Notes: a model not told the origin generated them from the sequence alone. Counted from the stretch's first letter, positions 35,245-44,171 are shown. The stretch is DNA of 64,000 nucleotides from Streptomyces californicus (GCF_000717645.1 NZ_JNZZ01000004.1:248001-312000); one strand, 5' to 3'. Numbers and translations are program-made.

Positions 35245-37713
35245 ATGCACAACGAAGACAGGTCCGGCCGGGCGGACGGCGGTCGGCAGGACGACGGGCG
35301 GGCGGACGACGGTCGGGCGGACGACGGTCGAGTACACGACCACAGGCCGGACGACGGTCAGGTACACGACCGCAGGCCGGAAGACGGGGACGGCGGGCGG
35401 CGAGAGGACGGGCGCGGCGACGGGCTGCGGGCCGGGGGCCCTCACGACCGATGGGCGGACGACGCCCCCGGGCAGCCCGCGTCAGAGCCCCCGCAGGTCT
35501 GGCCGAACACACCCGCGCACCAGGCCCGCCCGGACGAAGCCCGCTCCGACGAGAGCCGCTCCTCCGGGGCCCGCTCCGACGAGAGCCGTTCCTTCCAGCC
35601 ACGGCCCGACGAGGCCCCGCCCGGCAACGCGTGGCCCGTGGCCCCCGATCAGCCCGCCGCGCGGACCGTGATCGACGGCCGCTACGAGCTGCTGGAGCCG
35701 ATCGGCAGCGGCGGCATGGGCGAGGTCTGGAAGGCGTACGACCTGCGGTTGCGCCGGTTCGTCGCGGTGAAGGGGCTGATGGACCGGAACGCCATGACCG
35801 CGAGCACACAGGCGGACGCCATGCAGCGGGCGCGGCGCGAGGCCGAGGCCATCGCCAAGATCGAGCACCTGAACGTGGTGACGGTTCACGACCAGGTCGA
35901 GACCGACCGCCAGGTCTGGATCGTGATGAAGCTGCTCGACGCGCGTTCCCTGGCTGACCTGTTGAGCAGCGAGCAGGTCCTTTCCGTACCGAGGGCGGCG
36001 AAGATCGGCCTCCAGATCGTGCAGGGGCTGCGGGCGGTCCACGCGGCGTCGGTGGTGCACCGCGACGTGAAGCCGGGCAACGTCCTCGTACGGGAGAACG
36101 GCCTCGCGATCCTGGTGGACTTCGGCATCGCCACCTTCGAGGGCGCGGACCGGGTGACCCGTACCGGCAGCGTCATCGGCACCCCGCCCTATCTGGCGCC
36201 CGAACTGTTCGCGCCCACGTCGCCCGGCCCCACGCCCGCGTCCGACCTCTGGGCGCTCGGCGTGACGCTGTACGAGATGGTGGAGGGCCACGTGCCTTTC
36301 GCGGGGCGCGAGGTGTGGGAGGTCCAGGAGAACATCCGGCAGTCCCCCGATCCGGCCGTCCGGTACGCGGGCCCCCTCGCCCCGGTCATCCAGGGGCTGT
36401 TGATCACCGATCCGCGCGAGCGGCTCGACGCCGCCACGGCCGAGGCGATGTTCCGCGAGATCCTCGGAGACCCGGAGGCCCCGCACGCCGGTGCGGCGGG
36501 CCCGGCGACGCACCCGCCGACGGCGGTCTCGACGCCGAACGGTTCGGCCCGGCCGACGCCGCCGCCCCCCTCGCCCCTGTCGTCCTCCTCAGCTCCTTCC
36601 ACCCCTTCCGCCTCTTCGGCCCCTTCCGCCTCGTCGGCCCCTTCGGCCTCGTCGGTCTCGTCGGCCCCTTCGGCCTCGGCGCCTCCCGCCCCGGCCGTGC
36701 CGCCCCCGCCGCCCGGCCCGACCCCCGCGTCGGCGGGGACCGGCGACGGACGGGGCCGGCAGCGTGGCATGAAGGTGGCGGTCGCGGTCGTGTGCGCGGC
36801 GCTGCTGGCGGGCGCGGGCTGGCTGATCGCGGATGGCGACGGCAACGGGAAGACCGGCTCGACCGGCAGCCGGGCCGGGGGAGACGGCGAGGGCGAGAAG
36901 CCGGTCGACCGGGGCACCGAGGAGCGGTGGAAGGACACCCACCCGACGCTGAAGATCGGCGTCAAGGACGACCAGCCGGGGCTGAGCATCTTCGACCGGT
37001 CGACGCGTACGTACCGGGGTTACGACATCGACCTGGCCTACGCCATCGCCGAGAGCATGGGCTACGGCAGGGGCGCGGTCTCCTTCACCACGGTCGCCAC
37101 GGACTACCGGAGCACGGCGCTCAAAACCAAGCAGGTGGACCTGGTGATCGCCTCGTACAGCATCACCGACGACCGCAAGACGGCCGGTCCGGACGGCTAC
37201 AGCGTCGACTTCGCGGGCCCGTACTACGAGGCGAGCCGGGGCTTCCTGGTCCGGCAGAAGTCGGCGAAGTACACGATCAACGACTCCAGCGACCTGCGGG
37301 ACCTGGGCGTGGAGGTGTGCACGGCGCGGGAGTCGACGTACGAGAAGGCGCTGCCGAAACAGGGCTTCACCATGGCCAAGTCGCAGCCCAACACCTACCA
37401 GGACTGCCTGGACAAGCTGTTGGACCCCGAGTCGGACGTGTACGCGGTGGCCTCGGACGACATCATCCTCGCCGGGTACGTCAAGGCCAACCCGGGCAAG
37501 GTGCGGCGGCTGGAGAACATCCAGGGCGCGGAGGGTTACGGGGTGGCGATGCGGCCGAAGTCGCCGCTGCTCAAGGACGAGGTGTGCTCGGCGCTGCGGA
37601 CGATCCTGGCCGGAAGGATCTGGGAGGACATGTACAAGGAGAACCTGGCGGGCCTGGTGGGCAACGAAAACCCGCCGGGCCGACCGGACTTGACGGAGTG
37701 CGAGGGCCGCTGA
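35245..37713 (+). CDS. Receptor Ser/Thr protein kinase with extracellular solute-binding domain
   Basis: Encodes 822 residues. Residues 1-140 are Asp/Gly/Arg-rich repeats. The kinase (about 145-410) has IGSGGMGEV, the Lys in VAVKGL, HRDVKPGN near 272, VDFGIA near 292, and the APE loop as YLAPELF. A Pro/Ser linker precedes one membrane helix at about 509-530. The outside domain (about 570-810) is a family-3 solute-binding fold: LKIGVKDDQPG, YRGYDIDLAYAIAESMGYG, VDLVIASYSIT. It probably senses an amino acid or similar ligand. ATG 35245 is preferred (AGGGGG upstream) over 35224. Confidence 0.93.
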   Translation: MHNEDRSGRADGGRQDDGRADDGRADDGRVHDHRPDDGQVHDRRPEDGDGGRREDGRGDGLRAGGPHDRWADDAPGQPASEPPQVWPNTPAHQARPDEARSDESRSSGARSDESRSFQPRPDEAPPGNAWPVAPDQPAARTVIDGRYELLEPIGSGGMGEVWKAYDLRLRRFVAVKGLMDRNAMTASTQADAMQRARREAEAIAKIEHLNVVTVHDQVETDRQVWIVMKLLDARSLADLLSSEQVLSVPRAAKIGLQIVQGLRAVHAASVVHRDVKPGNVLVRENGLAILVDFGIATFEGADRVTRTGSVIGTPPYLAPELFAPTSPGPTPASDLWALGVTLYEMVEGHVPFAGREVWEVQENIRQSPDPAVRYAGPLAPVIQGLLITDPRERLDAATAEAMFREILGDPEAPHAGAAGPATHPPTAVSTPNGSARPTPPPPSPLSSSSAPSTPSASSAPSASSAPSASSVSSAPSASAPPAPAVPPPPPGPTPASAGTGDGRGRQRGMKVAVAVVCAALLAGAGWLIADGDGNGKTGSTGSRAGGDGEGEKPVDRGTEERWKDTHPTLKIGVKDDQPGLSIFDRSTRTYRGYDIDLAYAIAESMGYGRGAVSFTTVATDYRSTALKTKQVDLVIASYSITDDRKTAGPDGYSVDFAGPYYEASRGFLVRQKSAKYTINDSSDLRDLGVEVCTARESTYEKALPKQGFTMAKSQPNTYQDCLDKLLDPESDVYAVASDDIILAGYVKANPGKVRRLENIQGAEGYGVAMRPKSPLLKDEVCSALRTILAGRIWEDMYKENLAGLVGNENPPGRPDLTECEGR

Positions 37714-37751
37714 GCGGCGCTCGGGGCCGCCGGGCGGGGGCAGAAGGGCGC

Positions 37752-37781
37752 GGTGCCGGGCCCGGCATCGGGCCCGGCACC
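37752..37781. terminator. Terminator between the kinase and cupin genes
   Basis: Arms 37752-37764 and 37769-37781 are perfect 13-bp complements with a GCAT loop, between convergent stops at 37713 and 37864. Confidence 0.85.
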
Positions 37782-37863
37782 TCCGGGAACTCGGGGAACT
37801 CCCCGACTCCCCAACTCTCCGCGCGTTTCTCCCCAGGGCCCGCCGCTCGGCTCACCGCCGGGC

Positions 37864-38352
37864 TCACCTCTCGGGGAATCGCTCCCCGCACCGGCTGCAG
37901 AAGACCGGGGCGGGGTCCTGCGACAGCCGCCCGCACTCGGGGCAGACCCGGTCCAGCATGCAGGGCCCCTCGCCACCCTCGTACGCCGCACTCGGCGCGG
38001 AGATCGCGAGGCCGGGGCGGCGGCGGTGGACGGTGAGATACCCGAGCCCGTCCGGCCCGGCGGCCAGCGCGCGCCGGGACGTACGCGGCAACCAGAGCAC
38101 GGCCCCGGCCTCCAGCCCCAGCTCACGGCCGCCCGCCGCCTTCACCGTGCCCCCACCCTCCAGAACGACGAGGAACACGTCGAGCACGTCCTCCTGATGC
38201 TCCCCGACCTCGGCCCCGGCGGGCAGCCACACCAGATTGGCGTCCAACTCCCGCCCGCCTTCGGAGAGATTCCACAAGGCCCCCCGCTCACCGTCCTCGA
38301 CGGCGGCAAGGATGTCGGTGAGCACGGCAAGAACCTGAGGAGCGGCATTCAC
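37864..38352 (-). CDS. Cupin-domain protein with C-terminal zinc ribbon
   Basis: Encodes 162 residues. Residues about 25-110 form a cupin barrel: LVWLPAGAEVGEHQEDVLDVFLVVLEGGG and GAVLWLPRTSRRAL. The C-terminus has CPECGRLSQDPAPVFCSRCG, a four-cysteine zinc ribbon. The combination suggests a metal- or ligand-responsive small protein, exact role unknown. Start is GTG at 38352 with no clear Shine-Dalgarno; its upstream region (38348-38376) coincides with a decayed CRISPR repeat. Confidence 0.8.
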   Translation of the reverse strand: MNAAPQVLAVLTDILAAVEDGERGALWNLSEGGRELDANLVWLPAGAEVGEHQEDVLDVFLVVLEGGGTVKAAGGRELGLEAGAVLWLPRTSRRALAAGPDGLGYLTVHRRRPGLAISAPSAAYEGGEGPCMLDRVCPECGRLSQDPAPVFCSRCGERFPER

Positions 38353-38376
38353 AGCCCCAGGCTACGCGGGGACCAC
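38348..38376. repeat. Decayed CRISPR repeat at the leader-distal end
   Basis: The last 14 bases (TACGCGGGGACCAC) match the array repeat, the first half does not. The distance to the next repeat (38377-38408) is exactly one 32-base spacer length. It overlaps the start codon of the cupin gene. Confidence 0.6.
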
Positions 38377-38408
38377 GGCGCCGCAGTCCTGGACTTCCTG
38401 CCCCTGCT

Positions 38409-38620
38409 GGAACCACCCCCGCGCCAGCGGGGACCACATCGCCGGAACCCTCAAGGAGGAGAACGGCGCGGGACCACCCCCGCGTGCGCGGGGACCACTA
38501 CCGGATGTGGGCCCGGCGCGGCCGGGTGACGGGACCACCCCCGCGTACGCGGGGACCACGCTGTCATTACCCGGATGCTGCGCAACCCGATGGGACCACC
38601 CCCGCGTACGCGGGGACCAC
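38409..38620 (-). CRISPR. Short CRISPR array, type I-E-like repeat, no cas genes in the window
   Basis: Four 29-base repeats at 38409-38437 (degenerate), 38470-38498, 38531-38559 and 38592-38620, with spacers of exactly 32 bases at 38438-38469, 38499-38530 and 38560-38591, plus 38377-38408 before the remnant. On the minus strand the repeat starts GTGGTCCCCGCG, is palindromic around CCGCGTACGCGG, and ends GGTGGTCCC; this resembles type I-E repeats. Degeneration at the low-coordinate end indicates transcription from right to left. No cas gene is seen in the 64 kb. Confidence 0.93.
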
Positions 38621-38720
38621 CCTTCGTGACCTGGGGGTTTAGGTGGTGGGAAGGCGGGTTTTGCTTACTTCTTGAGAAGCCGACATATCTCGCCTTCTGC
38701 CGCAGTGTGGTCACGTGTGG
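38621..38720 (-). promoter_or_regulatory. Probable CRISPR leader
   Basis: Immediately upstream (right) of the best-conserved repeat. It is clearly AT-richer than surrounding DNA (TTTTGCTTACTTCTTGAG at about 38658), as expected of a leader with promoter and integration signals. The remainder to 38860 has no gene. Confidence 0.55.
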
Positions 38721-38860
38721 TTCGGCTGATGCCATTCTGCCCGCCGCCGGTCTCATCGGCCCGGCTTCGGTGGAAGAGCTGTGGTCAGGACTTTCGCAGG
38801 CGTGGGCCCCGGGGCTGCGGTATGCCCGACCTGCCCGACGAGGGTGTGGTGGTCGGGGAG

Positions 38861-40153
38861 TCAGACGGGCTTGAGGAGGTTGCGGAGGTTGGTGATGTGG
38901 GCTTTGACGGCGGCGACCTCGTCCGGGGTGGGTGCGGCAGTGTCGTCGCTGCCCGTGGTGTGTGCGTGGTGGCAGGGGCGGCAGAGGCCGTCGGGCAGGG
39001 CTTGCGGGGGGCCTGGACGGCGACAGTTGGTGCATTCGACGAGGGCTTCGTAGATCGGTTCCTTGGCGCCCGGCGAACGGACTTCCACCGCCCCGGGGAG
39101 GCGGGGCGGGATCTTGTCGGTGAGGCGTCGGTGGAGGAGCCCGGCCGGGGAATCGATCCGGGCGGGGAGCCCCGCGGTGAGGGCGCTGGTCAGATAGTCC
39201 ACGCTCACGCCGCGCGCCAGCCACGCGGACGCGAGCGGTTCCAGGATCGCGCAGTCCGCAGCCGAGAGCGCGAGGCGATGGTCGTCGCGGCCCAGCCGTG
39301 CCAGCGCCAAGTAGGCGTCGGAGAGGCCGGGTTCAGGGGCGGGGCGGAGTGCCGCCGGGATCTCGACAGGGGCATCTGACGGGGCAGGCACTGGAGGCAG
39401 GGCGGACCCCGAGGGCACCGGTGCGTCGGTAGCGGCGGGCCGGGCGGGTGGAGCGTGGCCCGCGCCTCGGTGGGACACGGAAGGTGTCACCCGCTGCGGC
39501 GGCCGGGGCTGTTCGGCGTGGTGCTGCCGGGGTGCGTCCGGGGAGGGGAGCGGGGCGCGCTGCTGGGGGACGGGGGCGACGTCGGGGGCCCGGCCCGAGA
39601 CGGTGCCAACCGGCTGGACGTGCGGCTGCTGCTGGGGCTCCTCGGCCGGGCCCCACGATGTTGGCGCGTTCGCGGGCTGAGCACACGGCCGTGCCGGTAC
39701 GGAGGGGGTGACCAGGGTGGTGGCCTGCATGGCGCACTCCGTGGCCAGATAGGCGTTCCACCACTCGTTGTCGCGTGCGGTGCGGGACCAGAACGTACGG
39801 AAGGTCCACCGGACTTCGCCACCCGTACCCGCACCCGTGCCCGCAATGCGCCTGGAGCGGATTCGGCGGAGGTGGCCCGCGACGGAGAGGCTGTTCAGCG
39901 AGGTCGAGATGGCCTGCTGGCCGTAGAGGGGAAGGTGCTTGGCCAGTTGCTTCACGCTCATCACCGCACCCTCCGGCAGCCGGTCGACGAAGCCGGCGAC
40001 GTACCGCTCACGGGCGGGCAGCAGAGCGAAGTCGTCGCGCGCGGGAAGACTTTGGTCGGGGGCGTTGCGCTTGCCGTAACCCGCGTTGGCCATCGGGTAG
40101 GCGTGTGAGATCACAGGAGCGGGCGGGACGGGACTAAGGTGCTGAGTAGCCAT
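38861..40153 (-). CDS. Helix-turn-helix (MarR-like) protein with C-terminal zinc ribbon
   Basis: Encodes 430 residues. A winged helix-like region (about 45-115) includes AVMSVKQLAKHLPLYGQQAI and LSVAGHLRRIRSRR, then VRWTFRTFWSRTARDNEWW. A long Pro/Ala linker with little structure (about 145-275) leads to LSDAYLALARLGRDDHRLALS. The C-terminus has CTNC and CRPC, a four-Cys zinc site. I know this architecture from Streptomyces accessory regions as MarR-type regulators, but function is not established. ATG at 40153. Confidence 0.78.
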   Translation of the reverse strand: MATQHLSPVPPAPVISHAYPMANAGYGKRNAPDQSLPARDDFALLPARERYVAGFVDRLPEGAVMSVKQLAKHLPLYGQQAISTSLNSLSVAGHLRRIRSRRIAGTGAGTGGEVRWTFRTFWSRTARDNEWWNAYLATECAMQATTLVTPSVPARPCAQPANAPTSWGPAEEPQQQPHVQPVGTVSGRAPDVAPVPQQRAPLPSPDAPRQHHAEQPRPPQRVTPSVSHRGAGHAPPARPAATDAPVPSGSALPPVPAPSDAPVEIPAALRPAPEPGLSDAYLALARLGRDDHRLALSAADCAILEPLASAWLARGVSVDYLTSALTAGLPARIDSPAGLLHRRLTDKIPPRLPGAVEVRSPGAKEPIYEALVECTNCRRPGPPQALPDGLCRPCHHAHTTGSDDTAAPTPDEVAAVKAHITNLRNLLKPV

Positions 40154-40604
40154 GGGATCGCGCTTTCATTGGGGTCGATCTTGTGGTGAGACCCTGGCCC
40201 GGTGCGCCAACACCGTGTCGGGGTCGCTTTGGTCTGTGCTCGCACCGTAAACAGTCGTCACGCTCCGCCGCAAGCCGTCACCATTAGTCATACTTGCTGG
40301 CCGTGACGGGGTAGGGAGGGCGGGGAGGATTCACCCAACCCCCCTGCATTGCCACCCGGTTAAAGAAGAAACTCGAACCTCGGCGCTCGCATCCCGGCAC
40401 CTGAGCCCCGGGACCCAAGCTTCGGGCCCGAGCCGCCTCAGAGCACCCCCAACGAGTGACCCGACCACCCTCGACGCCCGAAACCCGGATCTCGAAGCTC
40501 GAACCCGGCCTCGGCCAGTCCCGCCCTCGCCCGCGCTCAGGACGGCAGCGCCACCGGTCCAGGCTATGAAGGCTGCGGCGGTCGCCTCCGCCTCCGGACC
40601 CGTG
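40154..40604. other. Intergenic region between two regulators
   Basis: About 450 bases, no gene found. Near 40256-40309 there are two direct CGTCAC copies and a 7-bp inverted repeat CCGTCAC (40275-40281)/GTGACGG (40303-40309), probably part of the promoter for the gene ending at 38861. The part near 40360-40540 has repeats of AACCTCGGCG/GAAGCTCG character. Confidence 0.5.
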
Positions 40605-41963
40605 TCACGCAGCCTTGAGCAGGGCCACCGCTTGGATGCGGTCCTGGAGCTTGCGTACGGCGGCAGAGGGTCGCTGCGTGCTCAGTGCGCGCAGCTTGTC
40701 GAAGTGCTCGTCACCTCGCGCTGTCGACAGGCCCTCGTAGTCATCGAGGAAGCGGCCCCACGATGTGCATGCCTCCTCCACGTGCCCGTACTCGTGCTGC
40801 CGCTGGGCCAGTACCGCGTGCGCGTGAAGCCTGCCTTGGCGCTCCTGGGGGGACATGATCCTGATGGAGGACCGAAGTGCCTTGATGGAGGCGGCGAGTT
40901 CACGCGATTCGTAGTGCACGTGGGAGACATGGAAGAGGAACGCGGCCTGGTCGTATCCACCCACGGCGTCGCGCCGGGAGTCCGCCTGGGCCAGGGCCGA
41001 TTCCGCCTCTTTGAGCCGTGTGGTCGCCCCGTGGCGGTCACCGACCATGGCAGACGCGTGAGCCTGCTGTCCGCGCAGGAACGCGACGAGACGCGGGCCC
41101 GCCTGCGGGGCCGCCTCGGCTGCTGAGTCGGCGTAGTCCAGTGCCTTCCGCCCGTACCGCAGGTGGGACGCCTGCAAGCTCATGCCGCGCAGGGTGCGGC
41201 TGTAGGTGAGCTGGTCGCCCGACTCCTGGGCCAGGTCCAGCGCTCGCAGGTAGTAGGTCTGGCCGAGCCCGTGGGCCCGTTCGTACATCGCCATCCAGCC
41301 GGTGAGGTATGTGAGGTCGGACGCGGCCGAGAGCATGTCGCGGTGAACCTTCTCCGAGGCGGCGGCGCGCAAGTAGCCCGCGACCGTATTCACCATGAAC
41401 GCGGCTGCCATCGGCCGGGCATGCCCACCGCCCAGTTCATCCAGGATATCCGCGATCTTGTCCGTCATCCGGCGGACGGTCGCGACTTCGCCGGGTCCGA
41501 TGCGGCCGGTCGGCCGGGTGAAACGTTCGCGATCATCGGCCTCCGCAGTGGAAACGAGAGCGGAAAAGGCCGGAATGGTGAGGGCGGCGGAATACAGACC
41601 AGTGGTTAAGAGTTTGCGGCGGGAGGGGTTCATGTCGTCCTTCCCCAGGTTGATCAGAGACTCCACGGTGTCACGCCGAGATTTGCTCCGGTCGCCGGCC
41701 GGTGGGTTCAGCCCAGCTTCCGCGTAGGTCACCGGCCGCCCCAGCCGGCGTTCGAGAACCGCCAGAATCACGGCTCTCACCTGCTGCTTCGGCTGCGCTC
41801 CCTGCTTCCACTGGGACACCGAGGGCTGCTTGTAGGCCAGGGCCAGACCAGCCTCCGCTCCCACGCGATTCACCGCGTGGGCGAATTTGGTCTCCGAGTA
41901 TCCGGCCTGCTCAAGCAGCGCGCACAGTTCTTGGTTACGCCGCGCACCTGACTCTGCGACCAT
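40605..41963 (-). CDS. XRE-type regulator with TPR-like helical repeats
   Basis: Encodes 452 residues. The N-terminal helix-turn-helix (about 8-60) reads LCALLEQAGYSETKFAHAVN then LAYKQPSVSQWKQG. After a linker with LTTGLYSAALTIPAFSALV, about 280 residues are helical repeats of TPR type: YLRALDLAQESGDQ, ASHLRYGRKALDYADSAAEAA, YDQAAFLFHVSHVHYES. Proteins of this type in Streptomyces resemble regulators responding to peptides or small molecules. Divergent from the small genes starting at 42101. Confidence 0.85.
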   Translation of the reverse strand: MVAESGARRNQELCALLEQAGYSETKFAHAVNRVGAEAGLALAYKQPSVSQWKQGAQPKQQVRAVILAVLERRLGRPVTYAEAGLNPPAGDRSKSRRDTVESLINLGKDDMNPSRRKLLTTGLYSAALTIPAFSALVSTAEADDRERFTRPTGRIGPGEVATVRRMTDKIADILDELGGGHARPMAAAFMVNTVAGYLRAAASEKVHRDMLSAASDLTYLTGWMAMYERAHGLGQTYYLRALDLAQESGDQLTYSRTLRGMSLQASHLRYGRKALDYADSAAEAAPQAGPRLVAFLRGQQAHASAMVGDRHGATTRLKEAESALAQADSRRDAVGGYDQAAFLFHVSHVHYESRELAASIKALRSSIRIMSPQERQGRLHAHAVLAQRQHEYGHVEEACTSWGRFLDDYEGLSTARGDEHFDKLRALSTQRPSAAVRKLQDRIQAVALLKAA

Positions 41964-41982
41964 CCCAACCCCTTGGGCTTAT

Positions 41983-41996
41983 GGATCTTATGATCC
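41983..41996. promoter_or_regulatory. Palindrome in divergent promoter region
   Basis: GGATC-TTAT-GATCC, 20 bases before the XRE-TPR start. A second short inverted pair TGCAC/GTGCA (42048-42052, 42060-42064) lies upstream of the gene at 42101. Both are operator candidates. Confidence 0.4.
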
Positions 41997-42100
41997 GGCG
42001 TCCTCTCAACGGTACCGGGCAACACGGCTCGCGCGGTTAGCTCAGCGTGCACGAACGAGGTGCACCGATGCAATTGAGCACGTTCGCACGAAGGTGAGAC

Positions 42101-42337
42101 ATGAGACAAAAGGCGAGCCCATGGCCAAAGGTCGGCGCGCTCGTGGTGGACGCGGGTCGTGCCGGCCGTGTGGGTGTGTTCCGTGGGGTTGCTGGTCCGT
42201 ACTGGTCGCTGCGGCCGGTGTGCGGTGGTGTCGAGTGGGGGGCGCTGCCTGAGCAGGTACGACCTGCGACGGCCGCTGAGCGTCTGCGCGCCCAGACCGC
42301 CCGCGCGAACGCCCGGAGCCGAGGCGAAGTGCTGTGA
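42101..42337 (+). CDS. Small unknown protein
   Basis: Encodes 78 residues from ATG 42101 with GAAGGTGAG upstream. VGALVVDAGRAGRVGVFRGVAGPYWSLRP and VEWGALPEQVRPAT-type blocks match a small protein I have seen beside regulators in Streptomyces accessory regions. It has an SH3/KOW-like alternation of Val and Gly with Trp. No function known. Confidence 0.65.
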   Translation: MRQKASPWPKVGALVVDAGRAGRVGVFRGVAGPYWSLRPVCGGVEWGALPEQVRPATAAERLRAQTARANARSRGEVL

Positions 42338-42494
42338 CCGGCCCGAACTCGCCCTGTGCGTATCCGCCTCACGCGGGCTGATCCGTATCGAGGTCGGGAC
42401 TGGGCCCGGCCGCCTCAGGGCCTCTCCGGTGGTGCGTGGAAGGTTGCCGCGTCGCCGGGCGGGCGTCATGAACACATAGAAAGAGAGGGATCGC

Positions 42495-42842
42495 GTGATG
42501 CTTCACCGCAACCCGATGGGCGGCCTTGTTGTGTGCGACCCCGTTGGCCCCGATTACCTGGACGATCCGGACCGTGAGGTGGCCGTGGGGGCCGGTGTGC
42601 GGCTCGTCAACGTGCTGCTGCGGTTCGGGGTCAACCTGGAGCAGATCTCGGCCGACAAGGTCTGCCGCTCCTGCACCGACGTCAAGGACGCCTACCGCAT
42701 CAGCTTGGGCGTCCTGACCGTGGACGACACCCACGCCATGGCGGGCCAACTTGAGTCGTTCGCGTTGGAGTTCGAGCAGATGCGGGAACAGCTCTGCTCG
42801 ATCCCGGCTCGCCAGGCCGGACCCGCCGAGGGCTCCGCCTGA
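42495..42842 (+). CDS. Small unknown protein
   Basis: Encodes 115 residues from GTG 42495 or ATG 42498, with AGAGAGGGA upstream. The middle region (FGVNLEQISADKVCRSCTDVKDAYRIS) includes a C-x-x-C pair, and the C-terminus is helical (MAGQLESFALEFEQMREQL). It may bind a metal or act as a small helical regulator. It follows the gene at 42101 by 157 bases. Confidence 0.65.
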   Translation: MMLHRNPMGGLVVCDPVGPDYLDDPDREVAVGAGVRLVNVLLRFGVNLEQISADKVCRSCTDVKDAYRISLGVLTVDDTHAMAGQLESFALEFEQMREQLCSIPARQAGPAEGSA

Positions 42843-42975
42843 CCGGACCGTCACGGCGGCCGGAAGCGTGCGCGCCGGCCCCGCCCGCCACGTACGCCTG
42901 CCGGCGGGACTCCGCACGAGCTGATCCGGCCTCCGCAGACCTCCACGGACTTCCACGAGAGGGACCTTCGCCCCC

Positions 42976-43440
42976 GTGCTGCAATGCACCGCCATCACCA
43001 ATCTCCCGCCCGGCGAAGCACTCCCTGCCCTGCTTTCCATGGACGACGGCCCCGACGACGCGGAAGACCTCCTGGACGACAAGCCGTACATGCTGTGCGA
43101 GTTGGGCGAGCACGACGAGACCACCGAGCACGCCGCCCGCCTGTGGACCGCCGAGACCGAACCGCCCGCGAGCCTGTGGTTCCTGTGGACGCTGAGCACA
43201 GGAGGCCACCGCGTCCACCACCGGCTCGTCCTCCTCGCCCTGTGCCCCTACCGCATCCACCGCCTCCGCGAGGACTACCGGCAGTGGTGCGGACTGTACG
43301 AGGACCACCCCGGCAACCACAGCTTCCACATCACCGACCCCCTCCGCGACGCCCACCACGCACACATCCGACACAACGCCCAACGCACACACAGGTGCGA
43401 CACCGACGACCCCGAGGACGACCACGACGCCCCGCACTGA
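42976..43440 (+). CDS. Unknown acidic/histidine-rich protein
   Basis: Encodes 154 residues. A folded first part (CTAITNLPPGEALPALLSMDDG; LYEDHPGNHSFHIT) is followed by a His/Asp-rich tail. No family recognised. Start ATG 42976. With the two preceding small genes it could form one transcription unit. Confidence 0.6.
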   Translation: MLQCTAITNLPPGEALPALLSMDDGPDDAEDLLDDKPYMLCELGEHDETTEHAARLWTAETEPPASLWFLWTLSTGGHRVHHRLVLLALCPYRIHRLREDYRQWCGLYEDHPGNHSFHITDPLRDAHHAHIRHNAQRTHRCDTDDPEDDHDAPH

Positions 43441-43592
43441 ACAGCACGCCACTTCACGCCAACACGCCTGCGCATGACCGCAGTCGAACCCGGCCGTGCT
43501 GTTCGCCGCTCACCCCGCATCCGGCGGGAAGCTCGCGGGAGATGGCACCCCTGAGCCCTGCGCAAACCGCGACCGTCCCCGGCCGTCGCGTC

Positions 43593-44171
43593 TCACCGCC
43601 GTGCGCGTCGCGCCCCGATCACCACGGAGCCGGCCGGGCTCGTGAGCACTTCAGTGGCGTCGAGGTCCGGGTGCGTCAGGTAGAACACGCGCAGCTCATC
43701 CACCTCACCCTCGAACCGGGGAGGCCACTCGGGCGACGGAGTGAAGTCGTCCAGGAGGAGGAGCCCTCCGGGGGCAAGCAGGTCGATGACGGCTTGGGGG
43801 TCGTCGCGCTTGCCGCCGCCGTCGCAGAAGAAGACGTCGAAGGGTGCATGCCGCTCCAACAGCCGCCAGTCCCCGGTGAGTACGCTCACGCGCTCGTCGT
43901 CCGCGTAGTCGTCGGCCACCCGGCGGGCCAACTCCTCATCGCGTTCGACCGTGAACAGGCGGGCCCCTGGTCCGAGTCCGCTGTGCAGCCAGGCGGTCCC
44001 CACCCCCGCGCCGGTGCCGCTCTCCGCGACGACCCCGCCGGGCTTCGCCGCAACAGCCAGCGCGAGCAGCCTCCCCACCTCGGGAAGGCAACTCTTCGTG
44101 AAGCCCCTCGCGGATGCGGCCCGTTCCGCGGCCAGCACACGCGGCGGCACCGCACGCCCCATCTGTCCCAT
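43593..44171 (-). CDS. SAM-dependent methyltransferase (O-methyltransferase type)
   Basis: Encodes 192 residues from ATG 44171, with AAGGAGAAGAAGG upstream. The SAM motif is VVAESGTGAGVGTAWL near residue 45, followed by LFTVERDEELARR and DVFFCDGGGKRDDPQAV; the last Asp-Gly block is the metal/substrate motif of YrrM-like O-methyltransferases. GGLLLLDDF ends the core. Substrate unknown. Confidence 0.85.
   Translation of the reverse strand: MGQMGRAVPPRVLAAERAASARGFTKSCLPEVGRLLALAVAAKPGGVVAESGTGAGVGTAWLHSGLGPGARLFTVERDEELARRVADDYADDERVSVLTGDWRLLERHAPFDVFFCDGGGKRDDPQAVIDLLAPGGLLLLDDFTPSPEWPPRFEGEVDELRVFYLTHPDLDATEVLTSPAGSVVIGARRARR

Noticed and set aside
30000..36000. A biosynthetic gene cluster from the SDR, LysR, SnoaL-like and kinase genes
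   Set aside because: There is no polyketide, peptide or terpene synthase and no acyl carrier, so these are treated as separate small modules.
38348..38720. Hidden cas genes near the CRISPR array
   Set aside because: The cupin/zinc-ribbon and HTH proteins have no Cas motifs, and no helicase, nuclease or RAMP-like product is seen in the window.
42506..42519. 14 bases CGCAACCCGATGGG shared with a spacer-repeat junction (38581-38594)
   Set aside because: Spans the junction of spacer and repeat and is too short to be a protospacer match.
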